The position numbers and the translations under genes are program-made. The notes below the pieces were generated by a model, which was not told the origin of the DNA, searched no databases, and was given only the letters and a program-made list of their open reading frames with translations. This document shows positions 20,544 through 29,290 of a DNA stretch of 64,000 nucleotides, one piece after another. This stretch comes from Defluviitaleaceae bacterium (GTDB taxonomy: Bacteria; Bacillota; Clostridia; Lachnospirales; WRAX01): positions 62,001 through 126,000 of the forward strand of contig WRBK01000001.1 in assembly GCA_009784575.1 (NCBI GenBank), given 5' to 3'. The first letter of the stretch is position 1; every line of letters starts with the position of its first letter.

Positions 20544-20857
20544 TGAGTAGGAAAACTGAAAATACGGGCTTTGTCTGCAAAAATTGTGGTGCGGATGTGC
20601 CGCCCATAAAATCGGGAACAATCCGTAACCATTGCACACAATGCTTACACTCTTTGCATGTGGATATGGAAATTGGTGACAGGCAGAGCAACTGCCACGG
20701 ACTTATGATGCCACGAACAATAGAACCTAATAGCAAGAAAGGTCAACAGATTATGCATAAATGTATGGACTGTGGCTTTGAAAGGAAAAATATAGTGGCT
20801 GATGACGATAATCTGGATGAAATATTAAGGATTATGCGCGAAGCTGCTTTAAAATAG
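20543..20857 (+). CDS. RNHCP domain-containing protein
   Basis: GFVCKNCGADVPPIKSGTIRNHCTQCLHSLHVD with second zinc-ribbon-like CxDC. Confidence 0.85.
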   Translation: MSRKTENTGFVCKNCGADVPPIKSGTIRNHCTQCLHSLHVDMEIGDRQSNCHGLMMPRTIEPNSKKGQQIMHKCMDCGFERKNIVADDDNLDEILRIMREAALK

Positions 20858-20874
20858 GCAATAAAGGGGATTGT

Positions 20875-21513
20875 ATGAGTGAAATAATTAATAATGATAT
20901 CATAAAATCGAATCTGCGTACTTATTATGACCGCGAGGCTGGATATAGAAATTCTGCTGGTAAAGAGGAATGGAAAATAAAGGAACGTAAAGCATTTTAT
21001 GATATGGTTGCGCGCGAAGATAAAAAATTTCTTTTAGAAATTGGTGCTGGTGCGGGGTATGATAGTCAATATTTTATGGAGCAAGGGCTTGATGTTACGG
21101 CAATTGATTTATCATGCGAGATGGTAAAGGTGTGCAAGGCGAGGGGCATAAATGCCCACGAGTTGGACTTTTATAACCTATCTACTTTAAACAAAAAATT
21201 TGACTGCATTTGGGCTATGAATAGTCTTTTGCATGTTACGAAACTTGATTTTGCAGAAGTTTTAACGAATGTATATGCTGCTTTGCATGAAAATGGATTG
21301 TTTTATATGGGTGTATATGGCGGTGAGGATTCGGAAAAAAACTGGGTAAACGAATTATACGACACCCCACGCTTTTTTTCGTTTTATTCTGAAGCTAAGC
21401 TAAAAGAGGCTATACCTGATGTCTTTGAGATAATATCTTTTAAGCAGTATGATGTGGGAAGGCATGTTGATTTTCAATCTGTTATAATGAGGAAAAATAA
21501 TGTCAAAACTTAA
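20875..21513 (+). CDS. Class I SAM-dependent methyltransferase
   Basis: FLLEIGAGAGYDSQYFMEQGLDVTAIDLSCEMV. Confidence 0.88.
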   Translation: MSEIINNDIIKSNLRTYYDREAGYRNSAGKEEWKIKERKAFYDMVAREDKKFLLEIGAGAGYDSQYFMEQGLDVTAIDLSCEMVKVCKARGINAHELDFYNLSTLNKKFDCIWAMNSLLHVTKLDFAEVLTNVYAALHENGLFYMGVYGGEDSEKNWVNELYDTPRFFSFYSEAKLKEAIPDVFEIISFKQYDVGRHVDFQSVIMRKNNVKT

Positions 21514-22075
21514 ATTTGTACAATATAATTCCCCCGTAGTGCTTACATTTGCGATAATATCGCTACTTGTAATGCTTTTGGGCGAAATGACCAATCATGC
21601 ATCTACATGGACGTTATTTTCTGTATATAGAAGTAGTTTTGTTGACCCTTTGGCTTATATTCGTATTTTCGGACATATTTTCGGACATATCAATTTTGAA
21701 CATTTTTTTAGCAATTTCCTTGTTTTGTTATTGGTTGGCCCTATTCTTGAAGAAAAATACGGTTCAAAGCGACTGATGCAGATAATGGCTTTTACTGCCG
21801 CAATCACTGGCATTGTACAAATTATATTTTTTAGCTCCGCACTTCTGGGTGCATCAGGCATTGTGTTTATGTTCATGATTCTAGCAAGCTTTGCTAATGT
21901 AAAAGACGGACGCATACCGCTTACGCTTATTGTGGTTTTTGTGATTTATATTGGTCGTGAGGTTGTTAGCGGGATAACTATTGATGATTCAGTCTCGAGG
22001 GTGACACATATCGCTGGTGGTGTCTGTGGCGCGGTATTTGGGTTTGTGATTAATCGTGGGAAAATTTCTGCTTGA
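21500..22075 (+). CDS. Rhomboid family intramembrane serine protease
   Basis: YIRIFGHIFGHINFEHFFSNFLVLLLVGPILEEKYGS, LLGASGIVFMF (GASG). Confidence 0.88.
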   Translation: MSKLKFVQYNSPVVLTFAIISLLVMLLGEMTNHASTWTLFSVYRSSFVDPLAYIRIFGHIFGHINFEHFFSNFLVLLLVGPILEEKYGSKRLMQIMAFTAAITGIVQIIFFSSALLGASGIVFMFMILASFANVKDGRIPLTLIVVFVIYIGREVVSGITIDDSVSRVTHIAGGVCGAVFGFVINRGKISA

Positions 22076-22100
22076 AATTTATTTCGAATTATAGTAAAAT
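22072..22100 (+). promoter_or_regulatory. Putative promoter TTGAAA-17-TAAAAT for tRNA-Sec
   Basis: TTGAAA (22072-22077) overlapping the rhomboid stop codon, 17-nt spacer, TAAAAT (22095-22100). Confidence 0.5.
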
Positions 22101-22153
22101 AAATTTGTGGAGAAAGTTTTCGCAAGCGAAAACCGCTCCGTAATTACGCTTAT

Positions 22154-22250
22154 GGGAGTAGATAGGTGCTGGTGTGCCTCCTGGTCTTCAAAACCTGTGT
22201 TGGCGGTTAGAAGCCGCCTAGGTGGGTTCGATTCCCACATATTCCCGCCA
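22154..22250 (+). tRNA. selC: Selenocysteine tRNA (anticodon UCA)
   Basis: 97-nt cloverleaf: GGGAGTA...TATTCCC acceptor with encoded GCCA, anticodon loop CTTCAAA, long variable arm GGCGG-TTAGAA-CCGCC, T arm GTGGGTTCGATTCCCAC. Confidence 0.92.
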
Positions 22251-22328
22251 AACAAAATATATGCCGAAATATTTCGGCTTCGTAAGGGCGAACTATGTTC
22301 GCTCGTTTTTATACAAGGAGGTGACACT

Positions 22329-23348
22329 ATGGGCAAAGACAAGATTTTCTGCGGTGGTTGAAGCGCGAAATTGCCAGCAGGTATGCTGGATAAAGCGTTA
22401 GGTAGTATACCGCCGTTTTTTGATAAAAATCTGTTAGTCGGCTTTGATTCAAATGACGATGGTGCGGTTTATAAGCTATCAGAAGATTTGGCAATCATCC
22501 AGACCTTAGACTTTTTCCCGCCCATGGTGGACGACCCCTATATTTTTGGGCAAGTAGCGGCGGCAAATGCACTTAGCGATGTGGCGGCCATGGGTGGCAT
22601 CCCAAAGGTTGCCTTGAATATCGTTGCTTTTCCTGAAGATGCTGACCCTGAGATTTTGTCAGCAATCCTTGCTGGCGGAGCTAACAAAGTGGCAGAAGCA
22701 GGGGCTGTTCTATGCGGTGGGCATTCGATAGCTGATTCTTCCATAAAGTACGGGCTTTCTGTGACTGGTGTGGTACATCCAGATAAAATTCTGCAAAACA
22801 ATACATGTAGAATTGGAGATGTCATAGTGCTTACAAAGCCGCTTGGCGTGGGGATTATAACAGCGGCATATGGCAGCGGAGAGGCTAGCAAAGCGGCATA
22901 TGATGAGGCGATAGTTGCCATGACCACGCTGAATCAACATGCATTAGATGTAGCTCGTGAATATGATATTTCTGCGGCTACGGATGTCACAGGCTTTGGG
23001 TTTTTGGGACATCTTAATGAAATGGCGAATAAAGGATATTCGATAGAGGTAAATAGCGGTGCTGTGCCTTATATTGATGATGCATATGGGTTAGCAGAAC
23101 AGTTTATGACTACATCTGCGGGTGCAAAAAATAGGCAATTTTTAGAAGGTAAAATTGATGGGCTGAATAAGATTTCTCATCCAATGCAGGAGATTTTGCT
23201 AGACCCGCAAACATCAGGAGGTCTGCTGATAAGCATAAAATCAACAGATGCACCAATCCTTGTCAAGGAACTTGGAGGATTAGGGTATCGCGCCGCCGCT
23301 GTAGCGAATGTTGTTAAAAAAAGGCAGGCAAATATTATAATTTACTAG
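22329..23348 (+). CDS. selD: Selenide, water dikinase SelD, predicted selenoprotein (Sec at UGA 22359-22361)
   Basis: ATG at 22329 in frame with the downstream ORF across TGA: MGKDKIFCGG(U)SAKLPAGMLDKALGSIPP...; matches the catalytic CGGUSAK motif of Sec-SelD; SD AAGGAGGTG upstream. Confidence 0.95.
22359..22389 (+). promoter_or_regulatory. Bacterial SECIS-like element
   Basis: UGA (22359-22361), 12-nt spacer, perfect hairpin CCAGCA-GGTA-TGCTGG (22374-22389) with GU in apical loop. Confidence 0.82.
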
Positions 23349-23360
23349 GAGTTGATTTAA

Positions 23361-23933
23361 ATGACGATTATAGATTGTATTGGAGATGTATGTCCTATGC
23401 CTGTAATAAAAACAAAGAGGGCTTTGGCAGAGGCTAAAAGGGGATGCTTTGAAATTCATGTAGATAACGGCATCTCCTTAGAAAATGTTAAAAAGTATAT
23501 ATACTCTCTAGGATATGATACAAACAGCATTACTAGAGATGGTTATTTTGCGATAATTGTTGATGTTGATGGAGATGCAAAAAGAATAGCAAATAAGCAT
23601 TCCGATAGCATTGTGGCTATTTCTGGTAACACTATGGGTCATGGAGATGATGAACTAGGACACGTATTGATGAAAAGCTTCGTTTTCGCACTAACTCAAC
23701 TTGATAACTTGCCACAAAAAATAGTTCTATACAATAGCGGTGTACTGCTAGCCCTTGAAGATTCACCTGTGTTAGCTGATTTGCAAACACTTTCAGCCGC
23801 TGGCGTACAGATTCTGTCCTGCGGACTATGCATAGACTATTTTAATTGCGCCAATAACCTAGCAGTTGGCGAAATAACTAATATGTATGTCATTTTAGAG
23901 ATGATGCAAGATGGGAAAGTGATTAGACCTTGA
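23361..23933 (+). CDS. yedF: Selenium metabolism protein YedF (TusA/SirA-like plus DsrE-like)
   Basis: IDCIGDVCPMPVIKTKRAL (TusA-like CPxP); C-terminal DsrE-like; downstream of selD. Confidence 0.9.
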   Translation: MTIIDCIGDVCPMPVIKTKRALAEAKRGCFEIHVDNGISLENVKKYIYSLGYDTNSITRDGYFAIIVDVDGDAKRIANKHSDSIVAISGNTMGHGDDELGHVLMKSFVFALTQLDNLPQKIVLYNSGVLLALEDSPVLADLQTLSAAGVQILSCGLCIDYFNCANNLAVGEITNMYVILEMMQDGKVIRP

Positions 23934-25069
23934 TATATTTTGATTCTGCTAGCACATCATTACATAAACCAGATATTGTAATACAAACAGTTGCCAAAGC
24001 AATGACGGAGCTCGGTAATAGTGGGCGCGGAGGTCATGCACCCGCAATGTCAGCAACACGCACTATTTATAATGCGCGTGAACGTCTAGCAACTTTTTTT
24101 GGCACACAAGCGAATCAAGTTGCTTTCACTCATAATGCAACTATAGCGTTGAATATAGCTATTTTCAGTAGTTTGACAACGAATGACCATGCTATAACAA
24201 CGGTTTTGGAGCATAATTCTGTGCTTAGACCGCTGTATCACTTGCAAAGCCATGGTCTTTCTTTAGATTTTGTAGGACTCGCGACTGACGGCGATATTGA
24301 TTACGATGCTTTGGAAAAATTGTTAAAAAAGAATACTAAATGCATTGTTATAACTCATTGCTCTAATGTTACGGGTCAATTGATTGACCTAGAGAGAGTA
24401 GCGCAAATTTGCAAAAAAAAAGGACTTGTGTTAATCGTTGATGCGGCGCAATCTGCTGGGCTTTTTGAAGTTGATGTAAAAAAGCTAGGGGATGCCATCG
24501 TATGCTTTACTGGTCATAAGGGGCTATTGGGTCCGCAAGGAACTGGTGGTTTGGTAAAAAATGGTTATTCGCCAATAACGCCTACCTTTTTTGGTGGCAC
24601 AGGAAGCGATAGTTTTTCTCATTATAATTCTGGAATATTTCCAGAATCTTTTGAACCTGGAACGGCTAATGCGCACGGTGTTGCTGGTCTTGCAGCAGGG
24701 GTAGAGTATATAAACCAGATTGGCATGAAGAAGATGACGAGTAACAGTTTGCGGTTGGCTATGTTTTTTGAAGATGAGATACGCCGCATAAAAAATGTTG
24801 AGATTTATGGGAATCCGCAACTACCGAAAGCCCCTATTGTTAGTATAAATATTGGAGATTTGGATTCTGCCGAAGTGGGAGCGATGCTTTCGGAGTACGA
24901 AATATACGTGCGTGGCGGCTTTCATTGCGCCCCTTTGATACACCATGCTCTGGGAACGCAAAAACAAGGTGCTGCGCGTTTTAGTTTTTCGTCAAACAAC
25001 ACAATGGAGCAGGTGAAAATTGCAATAGAAGTAGTAAATAAAATCGCAAGGGAGCATGTCGGCTCATGA
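23930..25069 (+). CDS. Class V aminotransferase, cysteine desulfurase/Sec lyase-like
   Basis: YFDSASTSLHKP, HNATIALN, FTGHKGLLGPQGTGGL PLP-Lys motif; ...VRGGFHCAPLIHHALG; TTG start overlaps yedF stop. Confidence 0.9.
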   Translation: MIYFDSASTSLHKPDIVIQTVAKAMTELGNSGRGGHAPAMSATRTIYNARERLATFFGTQANQVAFTHNATIALNIAIFSSLTTNDHAITTVLEHNSVLRPLYHLQSHGLSLDFVGLATDGDIDYDALEKLLKKNTKCIVITHCSNVTGQLIDLERVAQICKKKGLVLIVDAAQSAGLFEVDVKKLGDAIVCFTGHKGLLGPQGTGGLVKNGYSPITPTFFGGTGSDSFSHYNSGIFPESFEPGTANAHGVAGLAAGVEYINQIGMKKMTSNSLRLAMFFEDEIRRIKNVEIYGNPQLPKAPIVSINIGDLDSAEVGAMLSEYEIYVRGGFHCAPLIHHALGTQKQGAARFSFSSNNTMEQVKIAIEVVNKIAREHVGS

Positions 25070-25299
25070 GAAAAAGGACTCCAAAACTTGTGATAAGCTT
25101 TTCTTCCGCTACGGAAGCGATGATGTTTGAAAGTGCTGTGTCCCCGCAATTAGGGCGAATCATACCTTTGCCTGCAAAAATAAACGCAGGGTGCGGGCTG
25201 GCTTTTTGCACAGACCCAAAGGACGAAGAGAAGGTTATGAAAATCTTAAGAAACAGCGAAATCAAATATCACAGCGCAAATATCATAGAGTTATTTTAG
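25066..25299 (+). CDS. DUF3343 protein (putative Se/S carrier)
   Basis: LVISFSSATEAMMFESAV...RIIPLPAKINAGCGLAFCTDP; end of selenium operon. Confidence 0.82.
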   Translation: MRKRTPKLVISFSSATEAMMFESAVSPQLGRIIPLPAKINAGCGLAFCTDPKDEEKVMKILRNSEIKYHSANIIELF

Positions 25300-25317
25300 C
25301 AAAATCAAATTTAGGTA

Positions 25318-25346
25318 TTGACAACAATATGGTTTGGGTATAAAAT
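25318..25346 (+). promoter_or_regulatory. Putative promoter TTGACA-17-TAAAAT upstream of ylxM-ffh
   Basis: TTGACA (25318-25323), 17-nt spacer, TAAAAT (25341-25346). Confidence 0.6.
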
Positions 25347-25385
25347 AGGTGTTAAGGTTTTTTACTTTACGCGCGTGGGTGTGAT

Positions 25386-25715
25386 ATGGACAATGTTTTG
25401 CGCAACACACTTCTGTATGATTTTTATGGCGAGCTATTAACTGAGCGGCAAAAAAATATATACCATATGTACTTTTGCGAAGATATGTCACTTGCGGAAA
25501 TTGGTGATAGATATGATATAAGCCGTCAGGCAGTGAATTTCTCGCTAAAGCAAGCACAAAAGAATTTTGATACAATGGAGGACGCTCTAAAATTGGTAGA
25601 GCGACATATTTGCTCCCTTGAAAGCATCTCAAAACTTCGATTAATACTAGAGCGAGAAGGTTGTGCTGAGGGAATTGTGATACTCACAGAATTAGAAGAT
25701 TTGATAGCGAGGTGA
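25386..25715 (+). CDS. ylxM: YlxM-family HTH protein (SRP-associated)
   Basis: LLTERQKNIYHMYFCEDMSLAEIGDRYDISRQAVNFSLKQA; directly upstream of ffh. Confidence 0.92.
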   Translation: MDNVLRNTLLYDFYGELLTERQKNIYHMYFCEDMSLAEIGDRYDISRQAVNFSLKQAQKNFDTMEDALKLVERHICSLESISKLRLILEREGCAEGIVILTELEDLIAR

Positions 25716-27070
25716 AATACATGGCCTTTGAAAGCCTTACAAATAAGCTGAACGGTGTTTTTAAACAACTACGCGGTAAAGGTAAATTGTCTGAAAAAGA
25801 TGTAAAAGAGGCCATGCGTGAAGTGCGTCTGGCACTCTTGGAAGCAGACGTAAACTTCAAAATTGTTAAAGAATTTGTTGCTAATGTCACAGAAAAAGCT
25901 GTTGGCGATGAGGTTTTGCGAGGTCTTAACCCTGGTCAATCTGTTATAAAAATTGTTAATGATGAACTTACGGATTTAATGGGTAGCACACATGGCAAAC
26001 TTAGCTTTTCTAGTAACCCGCCTACTGTGTTTATGATGGTCGGTTTGCAGGGTAGTGGTAAAACAACAACCAGCGGCAAAATTGCGGCGCAATTGCGTAA
26101 ACAGGGCAAGAATCCATTGCTAGTAGCATGTGATATATACAGACCTGCTGCAATAAAACAGCTACAGGTCGTTGCAAATAATCTTAACATACCTGTATTT
26201 GAAAAAGGGTCACAAAACCCTGCCAAGACCGCCATAGAGGCTGTAGAACATGCCCGCGGACATGGTCTGGATGTTGTTATCGTAGATACTGCTGGTAGAC
26301 TTCATATTGACGATGATTTGATGGATGAATTGGCGGAAATTAAATCCGCTGTGCGCCCTCAAGAAATACTTCTGGTTGTAGATGCGATGACAGGGCAAGA
26401 TGCTGTTAATGTCGCCGAAAGCTTCAGCGAAAAAGTAGGCATTGATGGAGTTGTCATTACAAAACTTGATGGTGATACACGTGGCGGCGCAGCACTATCT
26501 GTACGCAAAGTAACAGGCAAGCCCATAAAATTTGTAGGTCTTGGTGAAAAAGTAGAAGACCTAGAACCGTTTTATCCTGATAGGATGGCTAGCCGCATTT
26601 TGGGTATGGGCGACGTCTTGACGATTATTGACAAAGCACAACAAGCTTTTAACGAAGAAGAAGCAATGGAACTAGAGCGCAAATTACGTAAAAATGAATT
26701 TACGCTTGATGATTTTCTGAACCAGATGCAGCAAGTGAAAAAAATGGGGCCGTTGAAGAATATTTTAGGTATGCTACCTGGTGCTGGCGGCTTGAAAATT
26801 GATGAAAATGACATTGACGAAAAAGCCTTGGGTCATGTGGAGGCTATCATTCAATCCATGACCCCAAAAGAACGCGATAATCCAACCGTCCTCAATGCCT
26901 CGCGCAAGCGGCGCATTGCAACAGGTAGTGGACGTAATATTCAAGAGGTGAATCGTCTATTGAAGCAATTTGAAGAAATGAAAAAAATGATGAAGCAATT
27001 TTCTGACATGGGTAAATCGGGTAAAAGACGCGGCAAACAGATGTTTGGCGGTATGCCCTTTATGAAATAA
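25712..27070 (+). CDS. ffh: Signal recognition particle protein Ffh
   Basis: [57 protein letters not shown], Met-rich M domain. Confidence 0.98.
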   Translation: MKYMAFESLTNKLNGVFKQLRGKGKLSEKDVKEAMREVRLALLEADVNFKIVKEFVANVTEKAVGDEVLRGLNPGQSVIKIVNDELTDLMGSTHGKLSFSSNPPTVFMMVGLQGSGKTTTSGKIAAQLRKQGKNPLLVACDIYRPAAIKQLQVVANNLNIPVFEKGSQNPAKTAIEAVEHARGHGLDVVIVDTAGRLHIDDDLMDELAEIKSAVRPQEILLVVDAMTGQDAVNVAESFSEKVGIDGVVITKLDGDTRGGAALSVRKVTGKPIKFVGLGEKVEDLEPFYPDRMASRILGMGDVLTIIDKAQQAFNEEEAMELERKLRKNEFTLDDFLNQMQQVKKMGPLKNILGMLPGAGGLKIDENDIDEKALGHVEAIIQSMTPKERDNPTVLNASRKRRIATGSGRNIQEVNRLLKQFEEMKKMMKQFSDMGKSGKRRGKQMFGGMPFMK

Positions 27071-27095
27071 TATAACATACTGGAGGAAAAGTAAA

Positions 27096-27335
27096 ATGGT
27101 AAAAATTAGACTAAAAAGAATGGGTGCAAAGAAAAACCCTTTCTATCGTATTGTTGTAGCTGATTCTCGCGTTGCACGTGATGGCAAGACAATTCAAGAA
27201 ATCGGCTACTATGACCCAACAAAAAATCCAGCTGACATTAAAATTGATGCTGAAGCGGCGAAGAAATGGATTGGCAATGGCGCACAACCAACTGATACTG
27301 TACGCGCGTTGTTAAAAAAGGCAGGAGCTATTTAA
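27096..27335 (+). CDS. rpsP: 30S ribosomal protein bS16
   Basis: [25 protein letters not shown]. Confidence 0.98.
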   Translation: MVKIRLKRMGAKKNPFYRIVVADSRVARDGKTIQEIGYYDPTKNPADIKIDAEAAKKWIGNGAQPTDTVRALLKKAGAI

Positions 27336-27358
27336 CCATATGAGAGCGAGGTGCCTAA

Positions 27359-27592
27359 ATGAAAGAATTACTAGAAGTTATTGCAAAAAAACTTGTGGAT
27401 AATCCAGAGGCTGTTTCTGTTGCAGAACTACCAGCCGATAAAGGTATTGTACTTGAACTACGTGTAGCGCAAGTGGATATGGGCAAGGTAATAGGCAAGC
27501 AAGGCAAGATTGCAAAAGCAATACGAACCGTGGTGCGTGCCGCCGCCATCCATAATGACAAGCATGTTTCTGTAGAGATTATTCAACAATAA
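27359..27592 (+). CDS. khpA: KH domain RNA-binding protein KhpA (YlqC)
   Basis: VDMGKVIGKQGKIAKAIRTVVRAAA KH motif; position between rpsP and rimM. Confidence 0.94.
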   Translation: MKELLEVIAKKLVDNPEAVSVAELPADKGIVLELRVAQVDMGKVIGKQGKIAKAIRTVVRAAAIHNDKHVSVEIIQQ

Positions 27593-27613
27593 AACTAAAG
27601 AATAACGGAAAAT

Positions 27614-27631
27614 AGGGGCTTTGCCCCTTTT
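27614..27631 (+). terminator. Intrinsic-terminator-like hairpin between khpA and rimM
   Basis: AGGGGC-TTT-GCCCCT followed by TTT. Confidence 0.6.
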
Positions 27632-27643
27632 GTGTATAAAAAT

Positions 27644-28153
27644 ATGAATGATTATTTTGAAATTGGTAAAATCGTGAATACTGTGGGCGTGGCAGGAGAG
27701 CTGAAAATTTTCCCGACTACCCATGACCCGAAGCGTTTTGGTTTGCTTGATACCGTAAGCATTATGCTTAATGGCTCTCTGCTTGAAAAGACTGTGACGA
27801 ATGTTCGCTATCATCGCAATCTTGTTATGATAAAGCTTGAAGGCATAAATGACATGGACAGTGCAAATGCTTTGCGCGGCGGAACTATAGTGATAGACCG
27901 TGCCGATGACCCGCCTTTAGCTGAAAATGAATATTATTTCAGAGACTTGGTGGGTATAGCTGTAAGCACTGACGATGGTGAAGATTTGGGTGTTCTGCGC
28001 GATGTGATTTTTACTGGTGCAAATGATGTGTATGTGGTGAAAAAAGGTGACGAAAAAGATTTGCTGATACCTGCTATATCGCAATGCATACTTTCAGTAG
28101 ATATTGAAGCGAAGCAAATGGTTGTCAAATTGCTTGAGGGTTTGCGCTCATGA
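27644..28153 (+). CDS. rimM: 16S rRNA processing protein RimM
   Basis: FEIGKIVNTVGVAGELKIFPTTHDPKRF; ENEYYFRDLVGI; precedes trmD. Confidence 0.95.
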   Translation: MNDYFEIGKIVNTVGVAGELKIFPTTHDPKRFGLLDTVSIMLNGSLLEKTVTNVRYHRNLVMIKLEGINDMDSANALRGGTIVIDRADDPPLAENEYYFRDLVGIAVSTDDGEDLGVLRDVIFTGANDVYVVKKGDEKDLLIPAISQCILSVDIEAKQMVVKLLEGLRS

Positions 28154-28827
28154 TATTTCACGTTTTGACACTATTTCCAGAGGTTTTCAAGGCTGGCATA
28201 CATTCTATAATAAAGCGCGGCGTTGACAATGGCAAAATTGCTATAAACATTGTAAACATCAGGGATTTTGCCACTAACTCACGTGGGCAGACGGACGGGT
28301 ATCCCTTTGGTGGTGGTGCTGGCATGGTGATGATGGCACAGCCCATTTATGATGCCCATAAATCTTTAAATGCTGGCTCCGCAAGGGTTGCGTATCTATC
28401 GCCACAGGGCAGGGTGTTTAACCAGCAATTTGCCGCTGAACTAGCTAGCGAAACTGAATTGGTGTTGTTATGTGGGCATTACGAGGGCATCGACCAACGT
28501 GTTATTGATGAAATTGTAACAGACGAAATCTCCTTGGGAAATTTTGTGATGACTGGTGGAGAAATAGCGGCTTTAGCTATTATTGATGCTGTGGGGCGGC
28601 TTGTGCCAGATGTTATCAAACCTGAATCCTTGAAGGATGAAAGTTTTTCCGATGGACTTTTGGAGTACCCACAATTTACAAGACCACGAACATTTATGGG
28701 TCGCGATGTGCCTGACATTTTGCTTTCTGGAAACCATGGAGAAATTGAGAAATGGCGGCGCAAGCAGGCTCTAGAGGTTACAAGGCGAAAACGACCTGAT
28801 TTGCTAGGAGGATATGAACATGGTTAA
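28150..28827 (+). CDS. trmD: tRNA (guanine37-N1)-methyltransferase TrmD
   Basis: DGYPFGGGAGMVM, LLCGHYEGIDQRV, MTGGEIAALAIIDAVGRLVPDVI. Confidence 0.98.
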   Translation: MIFHVLTLFPEVFKAGIHSIIKRGVDNGKIAINIVNIRDFATNSRGQTDGYPFGGGAGMVMMAQPIYDAHKSLNAGSARVAYLSPQGRVFNQQFAAELASETELVLLCGHYEGIDQRVIDEIVTDEISLGNFVMTGGEIAALAIIDAVGRLVPDVIKPESLKDESFSDGLLEYPQFTRPRTFMGRDVPDILLSGNHGEIEKWRRKQALEVTRRKRPDLLGGYEHG

Positions 28828-29287
28828 ACGTGTGCTTGCTCTTGTTGGTGCGGCAGTAATTTTGATACTATTTTTAGCGATATTTGTTGCGCCCAATTTT
28901 TTTGGGTCAGGACAGTCAATAGAAGCTTCCGAGCTTCAAATTACTAGCACTCCTGTTGCCTGTAATGAACTTTCAATTTCAATTGACTTTACTTTTAATC
29001 CTTCTAAAACCGAAGCTATAATACTATGGGAAACCGAAGCTTATGGTAGATTTATAGTGTTAGCGGAGGGACAACCTCTTAAACAGCCACTATTTCGCAG
29101 CGAACAAGGTCATTTTTGGATTGCATGCACAGATGTACCTGTGTTAGATGCATATGGCGATGAAGCTGATATTAGCGTAATAGATATACCGCATGGAACA
29201 ATGGTTTTGGTTTATCATGTGAGCGCAATGTGGAACAGTTATCCATTTGGGTTAAGTCCTATTTCGATTCAGATACTGGAGCAGTAA
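28814..29287 (+). CDS. Hypothetical secreted/anchored protein
   Basis: N-terminal hydrophobic anchor; no recognised motif. Confidence 0.6.
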   Translation: MNMVKRVLALVGAAVILILFLAIFVAPNFFGSGQSIEASELQITSTPVACNELSISIDFTFNPSKTEAIILWETEAYGRFIVLAEGQPLKQPLFRSEQGHFWIACTDVPVLDAYGDEADISVIDIPHGTMVLVYHVSAMWNSYPFGLSPISIQILEQ

Positions 29288-29290
29288 ATC

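Noticed and set aside
21655-21700. ATTTTCGGACAT tandem repeat in rhomboid gene (FGHIFGHI)
   Set aside because: Matches the expected conserved His/Gly region preceding the rhomboid membrane helix, so probably protein constraint rather than a functional DNA repeat.
22079-22342. Minus-strand ORF across tRNA-Sec and selD start
   Set aside because: Overlaps a clear tRNA and selD; no coding motifs.
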